DNA of 64,000 nucleotides from Candidatus Opimibacter iunctus (lineage in GTDB: Bacteria; Bacteroidota; Bacteroidia; Chitinophagales; Saprospiraceae). Below the pieces are notes generated by a model that was given only the letters and a program-made list of their open reading frames with translations, did no database searches and was not told the origin of the DNA. A program made the position numbers and the translations under genes. This document shows positions 24,413 through 34,366 of the stretch, one piece after another (position 1 is the stretch's first letter; every line of letters begins with the position of its first letter). The stretch lies in contig JADJVH010000001.1 of the NCBI GenBank assembly GCA_016716665.1, positions 478,574-542,573 on the forward strand, read 5' to 3'.

Positions 24413-25813
24413 TTATGAACCGGTAAGTTGGCCTGTTGATTTACGGTCAGGAAATCTGAGTACAAATGTAGTGCCGACTGGTGGCTTGCTTTCGACCTCC
24501 AGGTCTATATGATGGAGCTTGAGTATGCTGACCACCAGTGAAAGGCCAATCCCTGATCCCTTGACCGATGATGTGCCGGGGCTTCTGTAGAAGGCATTGA
24601 AGATCATCGGCAATTCTTCGCTGGGGATACCTGGCCCATTGTCTGCTATCTTGATGGTTGTCAAATCTTCCCGGGAAAAAGAAAGACTGACCCTGACTTT
24701 TTTATCGGGGCTGAATTTGCATCCGTTTTCCATCAGGTTAATAAGCGCGGTTTTTAAAAGTTGTTCATTCCCATGGACAAAAAGATGCTGTTCTTCTTCA
24801 GGCAGGCTGAGCACATCAAACTGTATGGTATACTCAGGATGATTCTTGAGCAAGGTCTCTTTGGTCTGCCATATCAATTCGTCAATGCGCAGCGATTGAA
24901 ACCTGATCGTGGAATCATCTGCGCTGATCCTGGCCATCTGCATCAGCTTGTCGGCTACTTCATTCAACTCCTTCACATCAAAGAGTACTGAGGCCAGTGT
25001 GGCCTGGTACTCTTCTTTAGACCTTTCCTTCTGGAGCATGACTTCCACCTGGGAGACGATGACATTGAGTGGGTTTTTCAGTTCATGGCTGATATTGGAA
25101 AGGAACATCTTCTGTATCCTGAATACCTGTTGGATGCGATCCAGTAATTTATTAAAGGTGATGACCAGGCGTGACAACTCATCGTGTTGATTGCTGGTTT
25201 CCAGGCGATGGCTCATGTCTGTTGGGAGCAAGGCATCTACTTCGTTCATGATGCGGCTGACGGGGGCCAATGCCTGCCTGGCGAAAAACCAACCTCCGAC
25301 AGCTACCAGGGTAATGGAAATCAGGAATACAAGAATTAAAATCTGGGTCAGGTTGTCGACATGGACCTGGTCAAAAACAGATTCAGCTACGACGACATAT
25401 TCATCCCCTGTTTTGTTTTTATACTCAATGGCCAGTGCGCTGAACTTTCCATGATCAAAGCGGCACTCGCCATAATTTTCAACGTCCTGAAAAGCCCTCT
25501 TGTTGATATTGTCCGGTGCAGGATTGAAACTGTATAGCCTTTTCCCCTGGGGGGTATAGATTGAAATATTTTCAGGATAATCAGCGGCCAGGGGTGAAGT
25601 CAATTCAGTTGGCGCTTCAATCTTAAATTCCTGTTCGTCACTCTTCTTCCCTGCCACCATTTCGGCAATAAGCAGCGCTTTTGATTTGAGACTGTCATAG
25701 TACTCGTCCTGGAGGTTGAGTTTAAACTGGAAATGGATATAGAAGAATGCCCCCAGGAGGATACCTGCCGCGATTAGAATAAACTGAAGAGTTAACCTGA
25801 AGCGTATCTGCAT
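24413..25813 (-). CDS. Membrane sensor histidine kinase (HAMP, CusS-like)
   Basis: A 466-residue kinase. Helix 1 at about 8-28, a periplasmic domain of about 120 residues, helix 2 (ILILVFLISITLVAVGGWFFA), a HAMP region, phosphoacceptor NISHELKNPLNVI, N box NLMENGCKFS, G1 DNGPGIP and G2 GSGIGLSLV. The architecture matches metal-responsive CusS/CzcS kinases, but no metal-binding motif is obvious in the sensor domain. It is 57 bp behind its response regulator and 12 bp ahead of haloperoxidase 1. Confidence 0.87.
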   Translation of the reverse strand: MQIRFRLTLQFILIAAGILLGAFFYIHFQFKLNLQDEYYDSLKSKALLIAEMVAGKKSDEQEFKIEAPTELTSPLAADYPENISIYTPQGKRLYSFNPAPDNINKRAFQDVENYGECRFDHGKFSALAIEYKNKTGDEYVVVAESVFDQVHVDNLTQILILVFLISITLVAVGGWFFARQALAPVSRIMNEVDALLPTDMSHRLETSNQHDELSRLVITFNKLLDRIQQVFRIQKMFLSNISHELKNPLNVIVSQVEVMLQKERSKEEYQATLASVLFDVKELNEVADKLMQMARISADDSTIRFQSLRIDELIWQTKETLLKNHPEYTIQFDVLSLPEEEQHLFVHGNEQLLKTALINLMENGCKFSPDKKVRVSLSFSREDLTTIKIADNGPGIPSEELPMIFNAFYRSPGTSSVKGSGIGLSLVVSILKLHHIDLEVESKPPVGTTFVLRFPDRKSTGQLTGS

Positions 25814-25870
25814 AATTTAGAATGCCTGTGAGGGCCGGATCAAAAAGCCATGGGGGAATTGTGGTTGTTT

Positions 25871-26548
25871 CTATTCTTCCCTGAGGATATATCCCTGACC
25901 GAAGACGGTGTGGATGACCTTTTTAGGAAAGGGTTTGTCCATTTTATTGCGAAGATAGTTGACATACACTTCGACCACATTGGAACTTGTCTCAAAATTG
26001 ATATCCCATACTTTTTCTGCGATTTCGGCTTTTGTGATGACGCGACCATGGTTGCGGATCAGATATTCCATCAGGGCAAACTCCTTTGGCGTGAGCTCAA
26101 CTTTACGGCCTGATCTGAAGCATTCCTTGGACAAGAGGTTCATTTCGATATCTGCAAAGGTGAGTACGGATTTGATAAAGCTCCCTTCCTTGCCCCTTCT
26201 CGAAAGGGCCTTGATCCGGGCCAGCAGCTCTTTAAACTCGTAGGGTTTGGTGAGATAGTCATCCGCCCCGGCTTCGAGACCAAGTACCTTATCATCCGTG
26301 GAATTGAGGGCAGTAAGCAGTAATACCGGGGTGTTGACTCCTTTGGATCGCAGTAAATGGGTCAGGTCGAATCCATTGATTCCGGGAACTATAATATCCG
26401 AAATGATCACATCATAGGTATTTTTGAGTGCCAGATCCGAACCGCTGGGCCCATCCAGGGCAAAATCCACCTCGATCTGGTGCTCTTCCAGCCCCATCGT
26501 GAGGGATTTGACCGCCTTTATTTCGTCCTCAATCAGCAAAACCTTCAT
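25871..26548 (-). CDS. OmpR-family response regulator (CusR-like)
   Basis: A 225-residue regulator: receiver with EDE, phosphoacceptor Asp in VIISDIIVPGINGF, Thr in LLLTALNS and Lys in DDYLTKPYEFKEL; winged helix with VELTPKEFALMEYLIRN and SSNVVEVYVNYLRNKMD. It probably controls the VHPO genes on both sides. The palindrome TACCCCA-AAAA-TGGGGTA (26564-26581) lies 15 bp upstream of its start and is a candidate target. Confidence 0.9.
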   Translation of the reverse strand: MKVLLIEDEIKAVKSLTMGLEEHQIEVDFALDGPSGSDLALKNTYDVIISDIIVPGINGFDLTHLLRSKGVNTPVLLLTALNSTDDKVLGLEAGADDYLTKPYEFKELLARIKALSRRGKEGSFIKSVLTFADIEMNLLSKECFRSGRKVELTPKEFALMEYLIRNHGRVITKAEIAEKVWDINFETSSNVVEVYVNYLRNKMDKPFPKKVIHTVFGQGYILREE

Positions 26549-26563
26549 GATATCGTGTGGAGT

Positions 26564-26581
26564 TACCCCAAAAATGGGGTA
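26564..26581. promoter_or_regulatory. Candidate operator TACCCCA-N4-TGGGGTA
   Basis: A perfect 18-bp palindrome in the region shared by the regulator operon (minus) and haloperoxidase 2 (plus). CusR-type regulators bind interrupted palindromes, so this is a plausible site for the neighbouring regulator. Confidence 0.45.
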
Positions 26582-26653
26582 TAACAGCCATTATTGGGCA
26601 ATTTCTAAGCAAATTTTAAGCACTAAACAGCTAGCCAACTGCAAAGATGATGT

Positions 26654-26661
26654 TAACTTTG
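26654..26661 (+). promoter_or_regulatory. -7 element TAACTTTG for haloperoxidase 2
   Basis: TAnnTTTG on the plus strand 46 nt before the ATG at 26707, favouring this start over an upstream Met at 26647 that lies before the promoter element. Confidence 0.45.
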
Positions 26662-26706
26662 GTCTACCAAATTAGAGAATTATTTATTCACCTCAACAAA
26701 TTACCT

Positions 26707-28122
26707 ATGAATAATCGCACACTATTACAATTCTGTGCCTCACTGCTGCTCGTTTTCTCCCTTTTCATTGTCTCCTGTAAGGAAGAAGATGATCAGGTAT
26801 CTGATCAAAAGTTAGTTGCAAATTACTCTGCAGAAGTGCAGCTCGAATGGAACAAATTGTTCCTCGAAATCGAGCGTTATGCTGCAGGTTATCGCCCAGG
26901 TCCAGCCCCAAGGGCTTTAGGCCATTTAGGCCTGGCTGCATATGAAGCGTGTGTAACCGGGATGCCTGGCTACAACTCACTTGAAAGCCAATTTAACGGC
27001 CTGAATATCCCCAACATCGAAGTTGGCAAAGAATACCATTGGCCTTCTGTAGTTCAGGGTGTTTATTCAGTGATGATGCCCTATTTCTTTACCCAGGAGC
27101 CACCTGCTGGTGTACGGAATGATTGGGATGTCCTGAAAAACAGCCTTGATCAAAAACTTTTGGCCGAAGCTGGTGCTGAAGTTTTCAACCGCTCAAAAGC
27201 CTACGGAGAAGCTGTTGGCCTGGCAGTTTGGGAATGGTCTACCTCTGACCCTTATGGCCACGAGGCCTACAAGAACCCATTTGGAAATTACACTACAAAT
27301 GAAACATACGACTGGGCTGCTCATTATGATGGTCCTGGTGACTGGCAACCAACTGTCCCTGGCCCGACAAGTCCGATGGGACCGTTCTTTGGTAAGGCTC
27401 GTACCTTTGCTTTGAAAGAATCTGAAAAGATATGCCGCCCTCCATCACACTACTATATGGAATACAGTGAGGATCCACATTCTGAGTATTATGCAGAAGC
27501 ATTACAAGCCTATACCAAGAATGCTGCAACTGACTATAATGTAGAGTGGGTTGGAGAATTCTGGAGTGATGACTTATTGAACCTGACTTTTAGTCCTGGC
27601 CCACGTTGGGTCGCAATAGGTAACCAGGTAATCGAAAAAGAAAATGCCAACCTGGAAACATCCCTTGAAATGTATGCCAAAGTCGGCATGTCACTCAACG
27701 ATGCAGCTGTTGGCGCATGGGCTTCAAAATACCGTTACAATGTTGAGCGTCCTGTGACATACATCACCAAAGTCATTGATCCAACTTACAAATCAAATTT
27801 GAACAACCCGATAACAGGTGACATCGGAGTTGTACCAGCGTTCCCTGCTTTCCCATCAGGCCACTCTACCATGGGTGGTGCGGGTGCAGAAGCTTTAGCA
27901 AATGTTTTCGGATACTCTTATGGTATGACTGACAATTGCCACCTTGGCCGCACAGAGTTTGAAGGGGTACCTCGTACTTTCTCCAGCTTTAAAGAAATGG
28001 CAGATGAAAATGCATGGTCACGTGTTGTGCTCGGTACACACTGGAATATGGATTGTGTTGAAGGTGTTCGCTTTGGCACGGAAATCGGCCGTAGGGTTTG
28101 CGCCCTTCCATGGAAAAAATAA
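26707..28122 (+). CDS. Vanadium-haloperoxidase/PAP2-type lipoprotein 2
   Basis: A 471-residue lipoprotein (LLLVFSLFIVSC, lipobox). Vanadate/phosphate-binding residues are all present: KYRYNVERPVTY, FPSGHSTMGGAGAEAL, SRVVLGTHWNMD. The N-terminal half (WNKLFLEIERYAAGYR, LGHLGLAAYEACVTG) matches protein 1 closely in layout, so the two are paralogues. It is divergent from the regulator-kinase-VHPO1 operon, sharing a control region of about 160 bp, and ends at a strong terminator. Halide oxidation or phosphatase activity cannot be told apart by eye. Confidence 0.87.
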   Translation: MNNRTLLQFCASLLLVFSLFIVSCKEEDDQVSDQKLVANYSAEVQLEWNKLFLEIERYAAGYRPGPAPRALGHLGLAAYEACVTGMPGYNSLESQFNGLNIPNIEVGKEYHWPSVVQGVYSVMMPYFFTQEPPAGVRNDWDVLKNSLDQKLLAEAGAEVFNRSKAYGEAVGLAVWEWSTSDPYGHEAYKNPFGNYTTNETYDWAAHYDGPGDWQPTVPGPTSPMGPFFGKARTFALKESEKICRPPSHYYMEYSEDPHSEYYAEALQAYTKNAATDYNVEWVGEFWSDDLLNLTFSPGPRWVAIGNQVIEKENANLETSLEMYAKVGMSLNDAAVGAWASKYRYNVERPVTYITKVIDPTYKSNLNNPITGDIGVVPAFPAFPSGHSTMGGAGAEALANVFGYSYGMTDNCHLGRTEFEGVPRTFSSFKEMADENAWSRVVLGTHWNMDCVEGVRFGTEIGRRVCALPWKK

Positions 28123-28144
28123 GATTATTTGGTTTATCTAAATT

Positions 28145-28184
28145 AAAAAAAAGAGACTGCGGCCCACCGCAGTCTCTTTTTTTT
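28145..28184. terminator. Strong terminator (bidirectional shape)
   Basis: AGAGACTGCGG (28152-28162) pairs with CCGCAGTCTCT (28167-28177) around a 4-nt loop, with an A-run before and eight T after. Ends the haloperoxidase 2 transcript. Confidence 0.92.
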
Positions 28185-28294
28185 GAAAACCCTTTTGAAC
28201 CTTTAGTCACATAAAATAGAAAGAGAACCCTGACCGTTTAAAGGCAGTCCTCGTGCTTATAATTGATCAAGTGAATTTCATAATCCAACATCGT

Positions 28295-28789
28295 ATGAAT
28301 CCTCTATTGAAATCATATTCTACTTGCCTGATAGTCATCATTGCCTCTTTATCCATCCAGTCATGTGGCCCTAAGCAGGAAGAGATCGTTCAGAACTATC
28401 CAAGCGGTGAAGTCTCCAGGAGACATTTTGTCATCGATGGAAAAAAGGAAGGGAAAATGACAGAATTCTACAAGGATGGCAAGATCAAAGGAGAGCGGCT
28501 TTTTGAAAATGACATGCAGGTCGGCAAGAGTGTTTTCTATTACCCCAGCGGCAAGATAAAGGAAGCCCAATATTTTAAAGATGGCAAATTAAACGGAGGA
28601 GATACCGTCTTCTACGAGAGTGGAAAGCCTGAGTTCATGAAAACATTCACTGACGGACTTATGGATGGGTATATCCGCAAATGGGGAGAAGATGGCACCC
28701 TGATCTATGAAGCACGTTATGAAATGGACTCCTTAGTTGAGGTAAAAGGTCAGCTCCTCTACAAGGATTCTACTTCTGTAAAACACTAA
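28295..28789 (+). CDS. YwqK/MORN-like repeat lipoprotein
   Basis: A 164-residue lipoprotein (LIVIIASLSIQSC). The mature part is a series of short beta-hairpin repeats of the toxin-antitoxin YwqK / MORN_2 kind: QNYPSGEVSRRHFVIDGKKEG, FYKDGKIKGERLFENDMQVG, YYPSGKIKEAQYFKDGKLNG, FYESGKPEFMKTFTDGLMDG. These are common surface proteins in Bacteroidota with unknown role. The start at 28295 was chosen because the signal peptide begins there. Confidence 0.8.
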   Translation: MNPLLKSYSTCLIVIIASLSIQSCGPKQEEIVQNYPSGEVSRRHFVIDGKKEGKMTEFYKDGKIKGERLFENDMQVGKSVFYYPSGKIKEAQYFKDGKLNGGDTVFYESGKPEFMKTFTDGLMDGYIRKWGEDGTLIYEARYEMDSLVEVKGQLLYKDSTSVKH

Positions 28790-28980
28790 TCCCAACCACC
28801 CACCTTCCAGGGAAGAATTGTTCCGTAAGGATTGATCAACTCATGCCACCCGACAGTGGATGTGAACAATGTTTTATCGGATTTAAATGTGCTATAGTCG
28901 ACAAATAGCACCAGGCTCTCTCAAATTCTACATATTCAATTCATTTCCGGTACTTTAGGATAAACAATTCCTTTCCTGAC

Positions 28981-29479
28981 ATGAAAAGAAACGACTTTGT
29001 AAGAAACGCCTGCCTCGGAGTATGGGCAACCCCAGTAGTGCTCTCCGGGCTTCAAATCGAATTCGACCACTCCACTTGATAAGGCGCTTGTCGAGGAATT
29101 TGTAAACAAAGCCCATAGTGATAAAGACATCGTGATGGCCATGCTTGAAGAGCATCCCACTTTGCTCAATGCCGCCCATGATTGGGGAAGTGGGGACTTC
29201 GAAACAGCACTGGGCGCTGCCTCCCACGTTGGATACAAAGAGCTGGTCAACTACCTTATATCAAAGGGGGCACAAACAAATATCTTTACAGCATGCCTGT
29301 TTGGGCATATTGATATCGTCAAGGCTGTGCTCGGAAAATTTCCTGCTTCGCTGAATGCAAAGGGACCTCACGGTTTTACCTTACTGCATCATGCCATAAA
29401 AGGAGGTGAAGAGGCCTTTGAAGTAAAAGCATACCTCGAGTCCCTGGGGGCTACTGACACAAAGATTCCCCTCTACTGA
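28981..29479 (+). CDS. Ankyrin-repeat protein with N-terminal signal, frameshifted
   Basis: The first frame starts MKRNDFVRNACLGVWATPVV, a signal-like segment; the second frame continues SNSTTPLDKALVEEFVNKAH and two to three ankyrin repeats (AHDWGSGDFETALGAASHVG, KELVNYLISKGAQTN, KAVLGKFPASLNAKGPHGFT). The break is at the GGG of 29047-29049; dropping one G gives SGFKSNSTTPLD, a smooth join. The whole protein would be about 165 residues. Ankyrin repeats bind partner proteins; none is identifiable here. Confidence 0.72.
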
Positions 29480-29502
29480 AATTATAGTATGGGCATAGGA
29501 TT

Positions 29503-31404
29503 CTACCTGAGGGCAATGTATTCCACCAGGAGAGAATTACGATCGATCCCCAGATATTGTTCCGGTGGCTCTTCAATCTTCTGAAGGAGGCTATAGGCAT
29601 TGAGCAGGAATATTTCACGGATCGGGCTGTCGGAATCTAGATTGAACGTATTGCGCATGACAATAAAAAGGAAGTCCGCGTTAATATTGTGCTTTCTCAG
29701 GCTTTCATACCTGTTTTCGATATCGATTATACCCTTCTTGTTGAGATCTTCCAATGCATTTGAAAACATCTCCCGGACATTGGGCTTGACTTTGTATCCC
29801 AGGTTGAAATCAATCCTGTATATCTTTCCTTTAACAATCTCCGTAAAATCATATTCCTGTTGAAACGGGACTTCGGTTTCATTAAAGTGAAGTAACCAAT
29901 ATGCATCTGCTCTCTTGGGTTGTTTCTGGTAAATAGATTTAAGGATCTGCTTTTCCATCCGGTGCACCGAATATGCGCTGGTAAGGTATACGATATTGGT
30001 AGCATATTTAGGAATGGCCAGGTCACTGCTCACATCGGTGATGATATCTTCATATTGGTGTATATCCACAAATTTCTTCTTTCGCAGGAGGACATGCTTA
30101 GCCAGGTAATGTATCACCATCACGGCGATGAAGAATAACATGAGGACCATGGTGAATCCAGCTCCATGAGCTAGTTTATGGGCGTTGGCAGCCAGAAAAC
30201 TTAGTTCAATAGCCAGGAAGAGCAAAGTCAGCGCTCCGATCCTGATCCAATCCCAGTGTAGCTTGTGTCTCAGGAAAAACATGAGTAACAACGTCGTGGA
30301 GAGCATTGTAAAATTGAGTGCCATCCCATAGACAGCCTCCATTGCAAGGCTGGTCTGAAAATACAAGACGATAAAGACAGATCCCACAAAAAGGAGTCGA
30401 TTGATCATCGGGATGAAGATCTGCTGCCTGTGCTTACTCGGATAGAGTATCTGCACCCTAAACCAGGTCTCCAACTTGACAGCTTCATTGATAAGTGAAA
30501 AAGAGCCACTGATCAAAGCCTGGCTGGCCACCACCGAAGCACATGCGGCGATCACTACTCCTGTGCCGACAAACCATCTTGGCATGAGTTCAAAAAAAGG
30601 ATTCAAGCCATTTAACATCTGGCCGTCCATGTGATTCAGTGCCCATGCACCCTGTCCAAAATAATTGACCAGCAAAGATGTCTTGACGAATATCCAGGTG
30701 ATTCGAATGTTGGTTTTTCCTACATGGCCCAGATCTGCATACATGGCTTCTGCGCCGGTCACACTCAGGAAGACTGCTCCCACGATCACCCATGCGCCGG
30801 GATGCATAGTCAGGATCTTCCAGGCATAGACAGGATTGATTGCTTTGAGGACATGCCAGTTATGGCCCATTGATATGACCCCCAGGATAAAGAGCATGGA
30901 AAACCAGACCAGCATAATCGGGCCAAAGGATTTTCCGATCTTATCTGTTCCGAATTGTTGAAACGTGAATAGGCCGGCGAGGATGACAATGACGATTGGC
31001 AAAACAGGAACGGCATGCGTAAGGCTTTTCAATCCTTCAACGGAAGCGGTAAGCGAAATAGCGGGGGTGATCATGCCATCGGCAAGGAGAGCAGCACAGC
31101 CCAGCATGGCCACATATATCATCCATTGAGGGGCATTTTTCCTGATCAGGGAATAGAGTGAAAGAATACCCCCTTCTCCATGATTGTCTGCCCGCAGAGT
31201 CAATGACACATATTTGAAAGTGGCCTGCAGGGTCAATGTCCAGAATATACAGGACAGCCCTCCCAGAACCAGGTCACTGGTAATGACATTCTTCCCAAAA
31301 ATGGCAGACATCACATATAATGGTGAGGTTCCTATATCGCCAAAAACAATGCCAAGGGTGACCAGTAAACTGGCTGTTGTCACTTTTGTATGGCTTGATC
31401 CCAT
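29503..31404 (-). CDS. kup: KUP-family potassium uptake protein, copy 1
   Basis: A 633-residue inner-membrane K+/H+ symporter. Twelve helices, beginning with LVTLGIVFGDIGTSPLYV, the family signature, then NHGEGGILSLYSLIR and GMITPAISLTASVEGLK. The cytosolic C-terminal domain follows from about residue 450. It is intact and lies directly downstream, in the same direction, of a second, very similar copy. The two C-terminal domains are nearly identical over long stretches (for example KQILKSIYQKQPKRADAYWL), indicating a fairly recent tandem duplication or gene conversion. Confidence 0.93.
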   Translation of the reverse strand: MGSSHTKVTTASLLVTLGIVFGDIGTSPLYVMSAIFGKNVITSDLVLGGLSCIFWTLTLQATFKYVSLTLRADNHGEGGILSLYSLIRKNAPQWMIYVAMLGCAALLADGMITPAISLTASVEGLKSLTHAVPVLPIVIVILAGLFTFQQFGTDKIGKSFGPIMLVWFSMLFILGVISMGHNWHVLKAINPVYAWKILTMHPGAWVIVGAVFLSVTGAEAMYADLGHVGKTNIRITWIFVKTSLLVNYFGQGAWALNHMDGQMLNGLNPFFELMPRWFVGTGVVIAACASVVASQALISGSFSLINEAVKLETWFRVQILYPSKHRQQIFIPMINRLLFVGSVFIVLYFQTSLAMEAVYGMALNFTMLSTTLLLMFFLRHKLHWDWIRIGALTLLFLAIELSFLAANAHKLAHGAGFTMVLMLFFIAVMVIHYLAKHVLLRKKKFVDIHQYEDIITDVSSDLAIPKYATNIVYLTSAYSVHRMEKQILKSIYQKQPKRADAYWLLHFNETEVPFQQEYDFTEIVKGKIYRIDFNLGYKVKPNVREMFSNALEDLNKKGIIDIENRYESLRKHNINADFLFIVMRNTFNLDSDSPIREIFLLNAYSLLQKIEEPPEQYLGIDRNSLLVEYIALR

Positions 31405-31623
31405 GTATCCTGATTGTTAGTTAAACCTGATTTACTCCGAAACAACTTGCTTGAAACCTATCTCTGTAAGTATACTAAAGATATATATACCTATGCAAAC
31501 CGGTCAGGCGTATCAATAGCTGTTGACCCAGATATAAGGCTACAGAACATCCCTTTCGAATATATTGATCCAGAATTGACACGCCTGCCACAAGCATCCA
31601 AATCCAACAACAGAATCGGTTTG

Positions 31624-33522
31624 TTACCGCAATGCTATGTATTCAACCAACAAAGAATTGCGATCTATCCCGAGGTATTTGTCCGGAGCTTCTTCGACTT
31701 TCTGGAGCAAGCCATAAGCATTGAGCAGAAAAACCTCCCGGATGGATGTTTCCGCATCCAGGTTGAAGGTATTACGCATGACAATAAACAGGAAATCGGC
31801 TGACACCTTATGCTTTCGCAAGCTCTCATACTTGTTTTCGAGGTCTATAATCCCTTTCTTCATCAGTTCCTCCAGGGCGGCATTGAACATATCGCGCACA
31901 TTGGGCTTCACTTTATACCCCAGGTTGAAATCTAACCTGTATATCTTTCCTTTGACGATTTCGGTAAAATCATATTCCTGTTGAAACGGAACCTCGGTTT
32001 CGTTAAAATGCAGCAACCAATAGGCATCCGCCCTCTTGGGTTGCTTCTGGTAGATCGACTTCAGTATCTGCTTTTCCATACGATGAATGGAAAATGAGCT
32101 GGTGAGATAGACAATATTCGTAGCGAATTTTGGAATGGCCAAATCATTACTGACATCTGTGATGATGTCCTGATATTGATGTATGTCCACAAATTTTTCT
32201 TGCGAAGTAAGACATGTTTCGCCTGATAGAAAATCAACATGACCATGGTGAGCAGTACCATCAGTATGATACTAACCAATGCACCATGTGCCAGTTTGTG
32301 CAGATTGGCCCATAGAAAAAGGACTTCTACGGTGAGAAATAAACCGGAAATAAATGCAACCCTAAACCAGTCCCAATGAAGCTTTTTGCGGAAGAAGAAA
32401 ATGAGCAAAACGGATGTAGTGAGCATGGTGATGGTAATGGCCACCCCATAAACCGCTTCCATCGCTATGCTGGTCTGGAAGTAGAGGACGATAAAGACCG
32501 CTCCGAGAAATAATATATGGTTGATCAGCGGTATAAATATCTGCTGCCTGTGCTTGCTGGGGTATACAATCTGGACCTTAAACCATGTATCGAGCTTGAT
32601 GGCTTCATTGATCAATGAAAACGAACCACTGATCAATGCCTGGCTGGCAACAATGGAAGCCAACGAAGCGATCACAACCCCTGACGCTACAAACCATCTG
32701 GGCATGAGTTCAAAAAACGGATTCAACCCATTTAAAGACTGGCCATCAAGGGTATCCAGTGCCCATGCACCTTGACCAAAATAATTGATAAGCAAAGCGG
32801 TCTTTACAAATATCCAGGTAATACGAATGTTAGTCTTCCCGACATGTCCCAGGTCAGAGTACATCGCCTCTGCACCGGTCACACATAGAAACACCGCGCC
32901 AAGTATGATCCAGGATTCAGGATGGGAAGTAAGGATATTGTATGCATAATAGGGGTTGAGCGCTTTAAGTACTTCAAGGTTCTTGGAGAGAGCAATCAAT
33001 CCAAGAACAGTCAACATCGTAAACCAGACCAGCATCATCGGACCAAACGATTTACCGATCTTGTCGGTGCCGAACTGCTGAAAAGTAAACAGTGCTACGA
33101 GGATGACAATTACAATCGGAAGCACCGGAACTGTATCATTCAGCGATTTCAATCCTTCCACAGATGCTGTGAGTGTGATAGCAGGGGTAATCATGCCATC
33201 CGCTATCAAGGCCGAACAGCCTATGATTGCAACATAAATCGTCCATTTGGGGGCTGTCCTTTTGATCAGGGAGTATAAAGAGAATATCCCCCCTTCACCA
33301 TGGTTATCTGCCCTCAATGTCAATATAATATACTTGAAAGTTGCCTGGATCGTAAGTGTCCAGAAGATACAGGAAAGGCCACCAAGTACAAGATCGCTTG
33401 TAATGGTTTCTTTGCCTAAAATTGAACTCATCACATATAAAGGTGAGGTACCAATATCCCCAAATACAATGCCCAGGGTAACCAGAAGAGGCAGCGGTAA
33501 CTTTTGTATGCGTTGAGTTCAT
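31624..33522 (-). CDS. kup: KUP-family potassium uptake protein, copy 2, frameshifted twice
   Basis: Paralogue of the neighbouring copy, same length if joined. It starts at 33522 (MNSTHTKVTAAS), breaks near 33484-33492 where one missing base would restore AASLLVTLGIVFGD, continues with DLVLGGLSCIFWTLTIQATF and GMITPAITLTASVEGLK, and breaks again at a run of five T (32194-32198), where one more base restores LRKKKFVDIHQYQDI. Both breaks sit where single-base indels are common, so the gene is probably functional. 219 bp separate the two copies, so they may be one transcript. Confidence 0.88.
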
Positions 33523-33782
33523 TGTGGAATTAGGGATTTGCTGAATTTAGTAAAGAAACTTAGAATGTCTCTATAAAAAATGGGGAAAATAACCATGGGA
33601 TAAGATCACAAAAGCTCCAGGAAAATATACGGCAGAAAGAATTCAAAAAACGGTTTGGGACTTTTCTGCATCCAAATCCAAATATCCGGTCCTGGCCTTC
33701 AGGATCCACCACTAATTGATTCGTACAAATTCATTAGAAAGACCAGGTTCATACATGCGAACAAGTTCTGAAAGTGATTCAA

Positions 33783-34308
33783 ATGGATAGAAGATTGACT
33801 TTGTTATTTAAGCCACCATATCTCGCTATTTATAGCTCCATCTTGCTTTTTGGCATATTGAATATTTCAGGGTGTTCACCAGAAATAAGCTCACTTTCCT
33901 GGATGACTGGTACCTGGGAAATGCCTAAACCAAATGGTCATGTAAGGCTGGAGATCTGGCAGAAAGAAAACGGGAGGGGGCTTAGGGGAAAAGGTGTTTC
34001 TGTGGCACAAGGAGATACTACTGGACTTGAAACAATAGCCCTGTACAAAGATCAAAACCACATCTGGTATGTGCCTGTAGTCAGTGATCAAAACGAAGGA
34101 CAGCCCGTCCCCTTCAAACTAGTCTCCGATTCAGACATACATTTTGTCTTTGAAAATCCTGAGCATGATTTTCCCACAGCGAATTGCGTATCACTTCAAG
34201 CCTCTTGATCTTAATAAACCATATGCAAGGACACCTGGTGATAGTATGGTGGTGGATGTGACTTCCATGACTGGTGACGGAATTCAATTTCGGTTCTACC
34301 GTAAATAA
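33783..34308 (+). CDS. Lipoprotein resembling DUF6265, frameshifted
   Basis: About 175 residues once joined. Lipobox in LLFGILNISGC, then SSLSWMTGTWEMPKPNGHVRLEIW, a lipocalin-like opening typical of DUF6265. The frame breaks at CCC 34173-34175; dropping one C gives ENPEHDFPQRIAYHFKPLDL and a normal end IQFRFYRK at 34308. Function unknown. Stands alone, convergent with the third haloperoxidase gene. Confidence 0.75.
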
Positions 34309-34366
34309 AAAAGGCATGACCCTTTGCAGGATCACACCTCTTGTGGTGTGGTTTCACGCATTGCTT

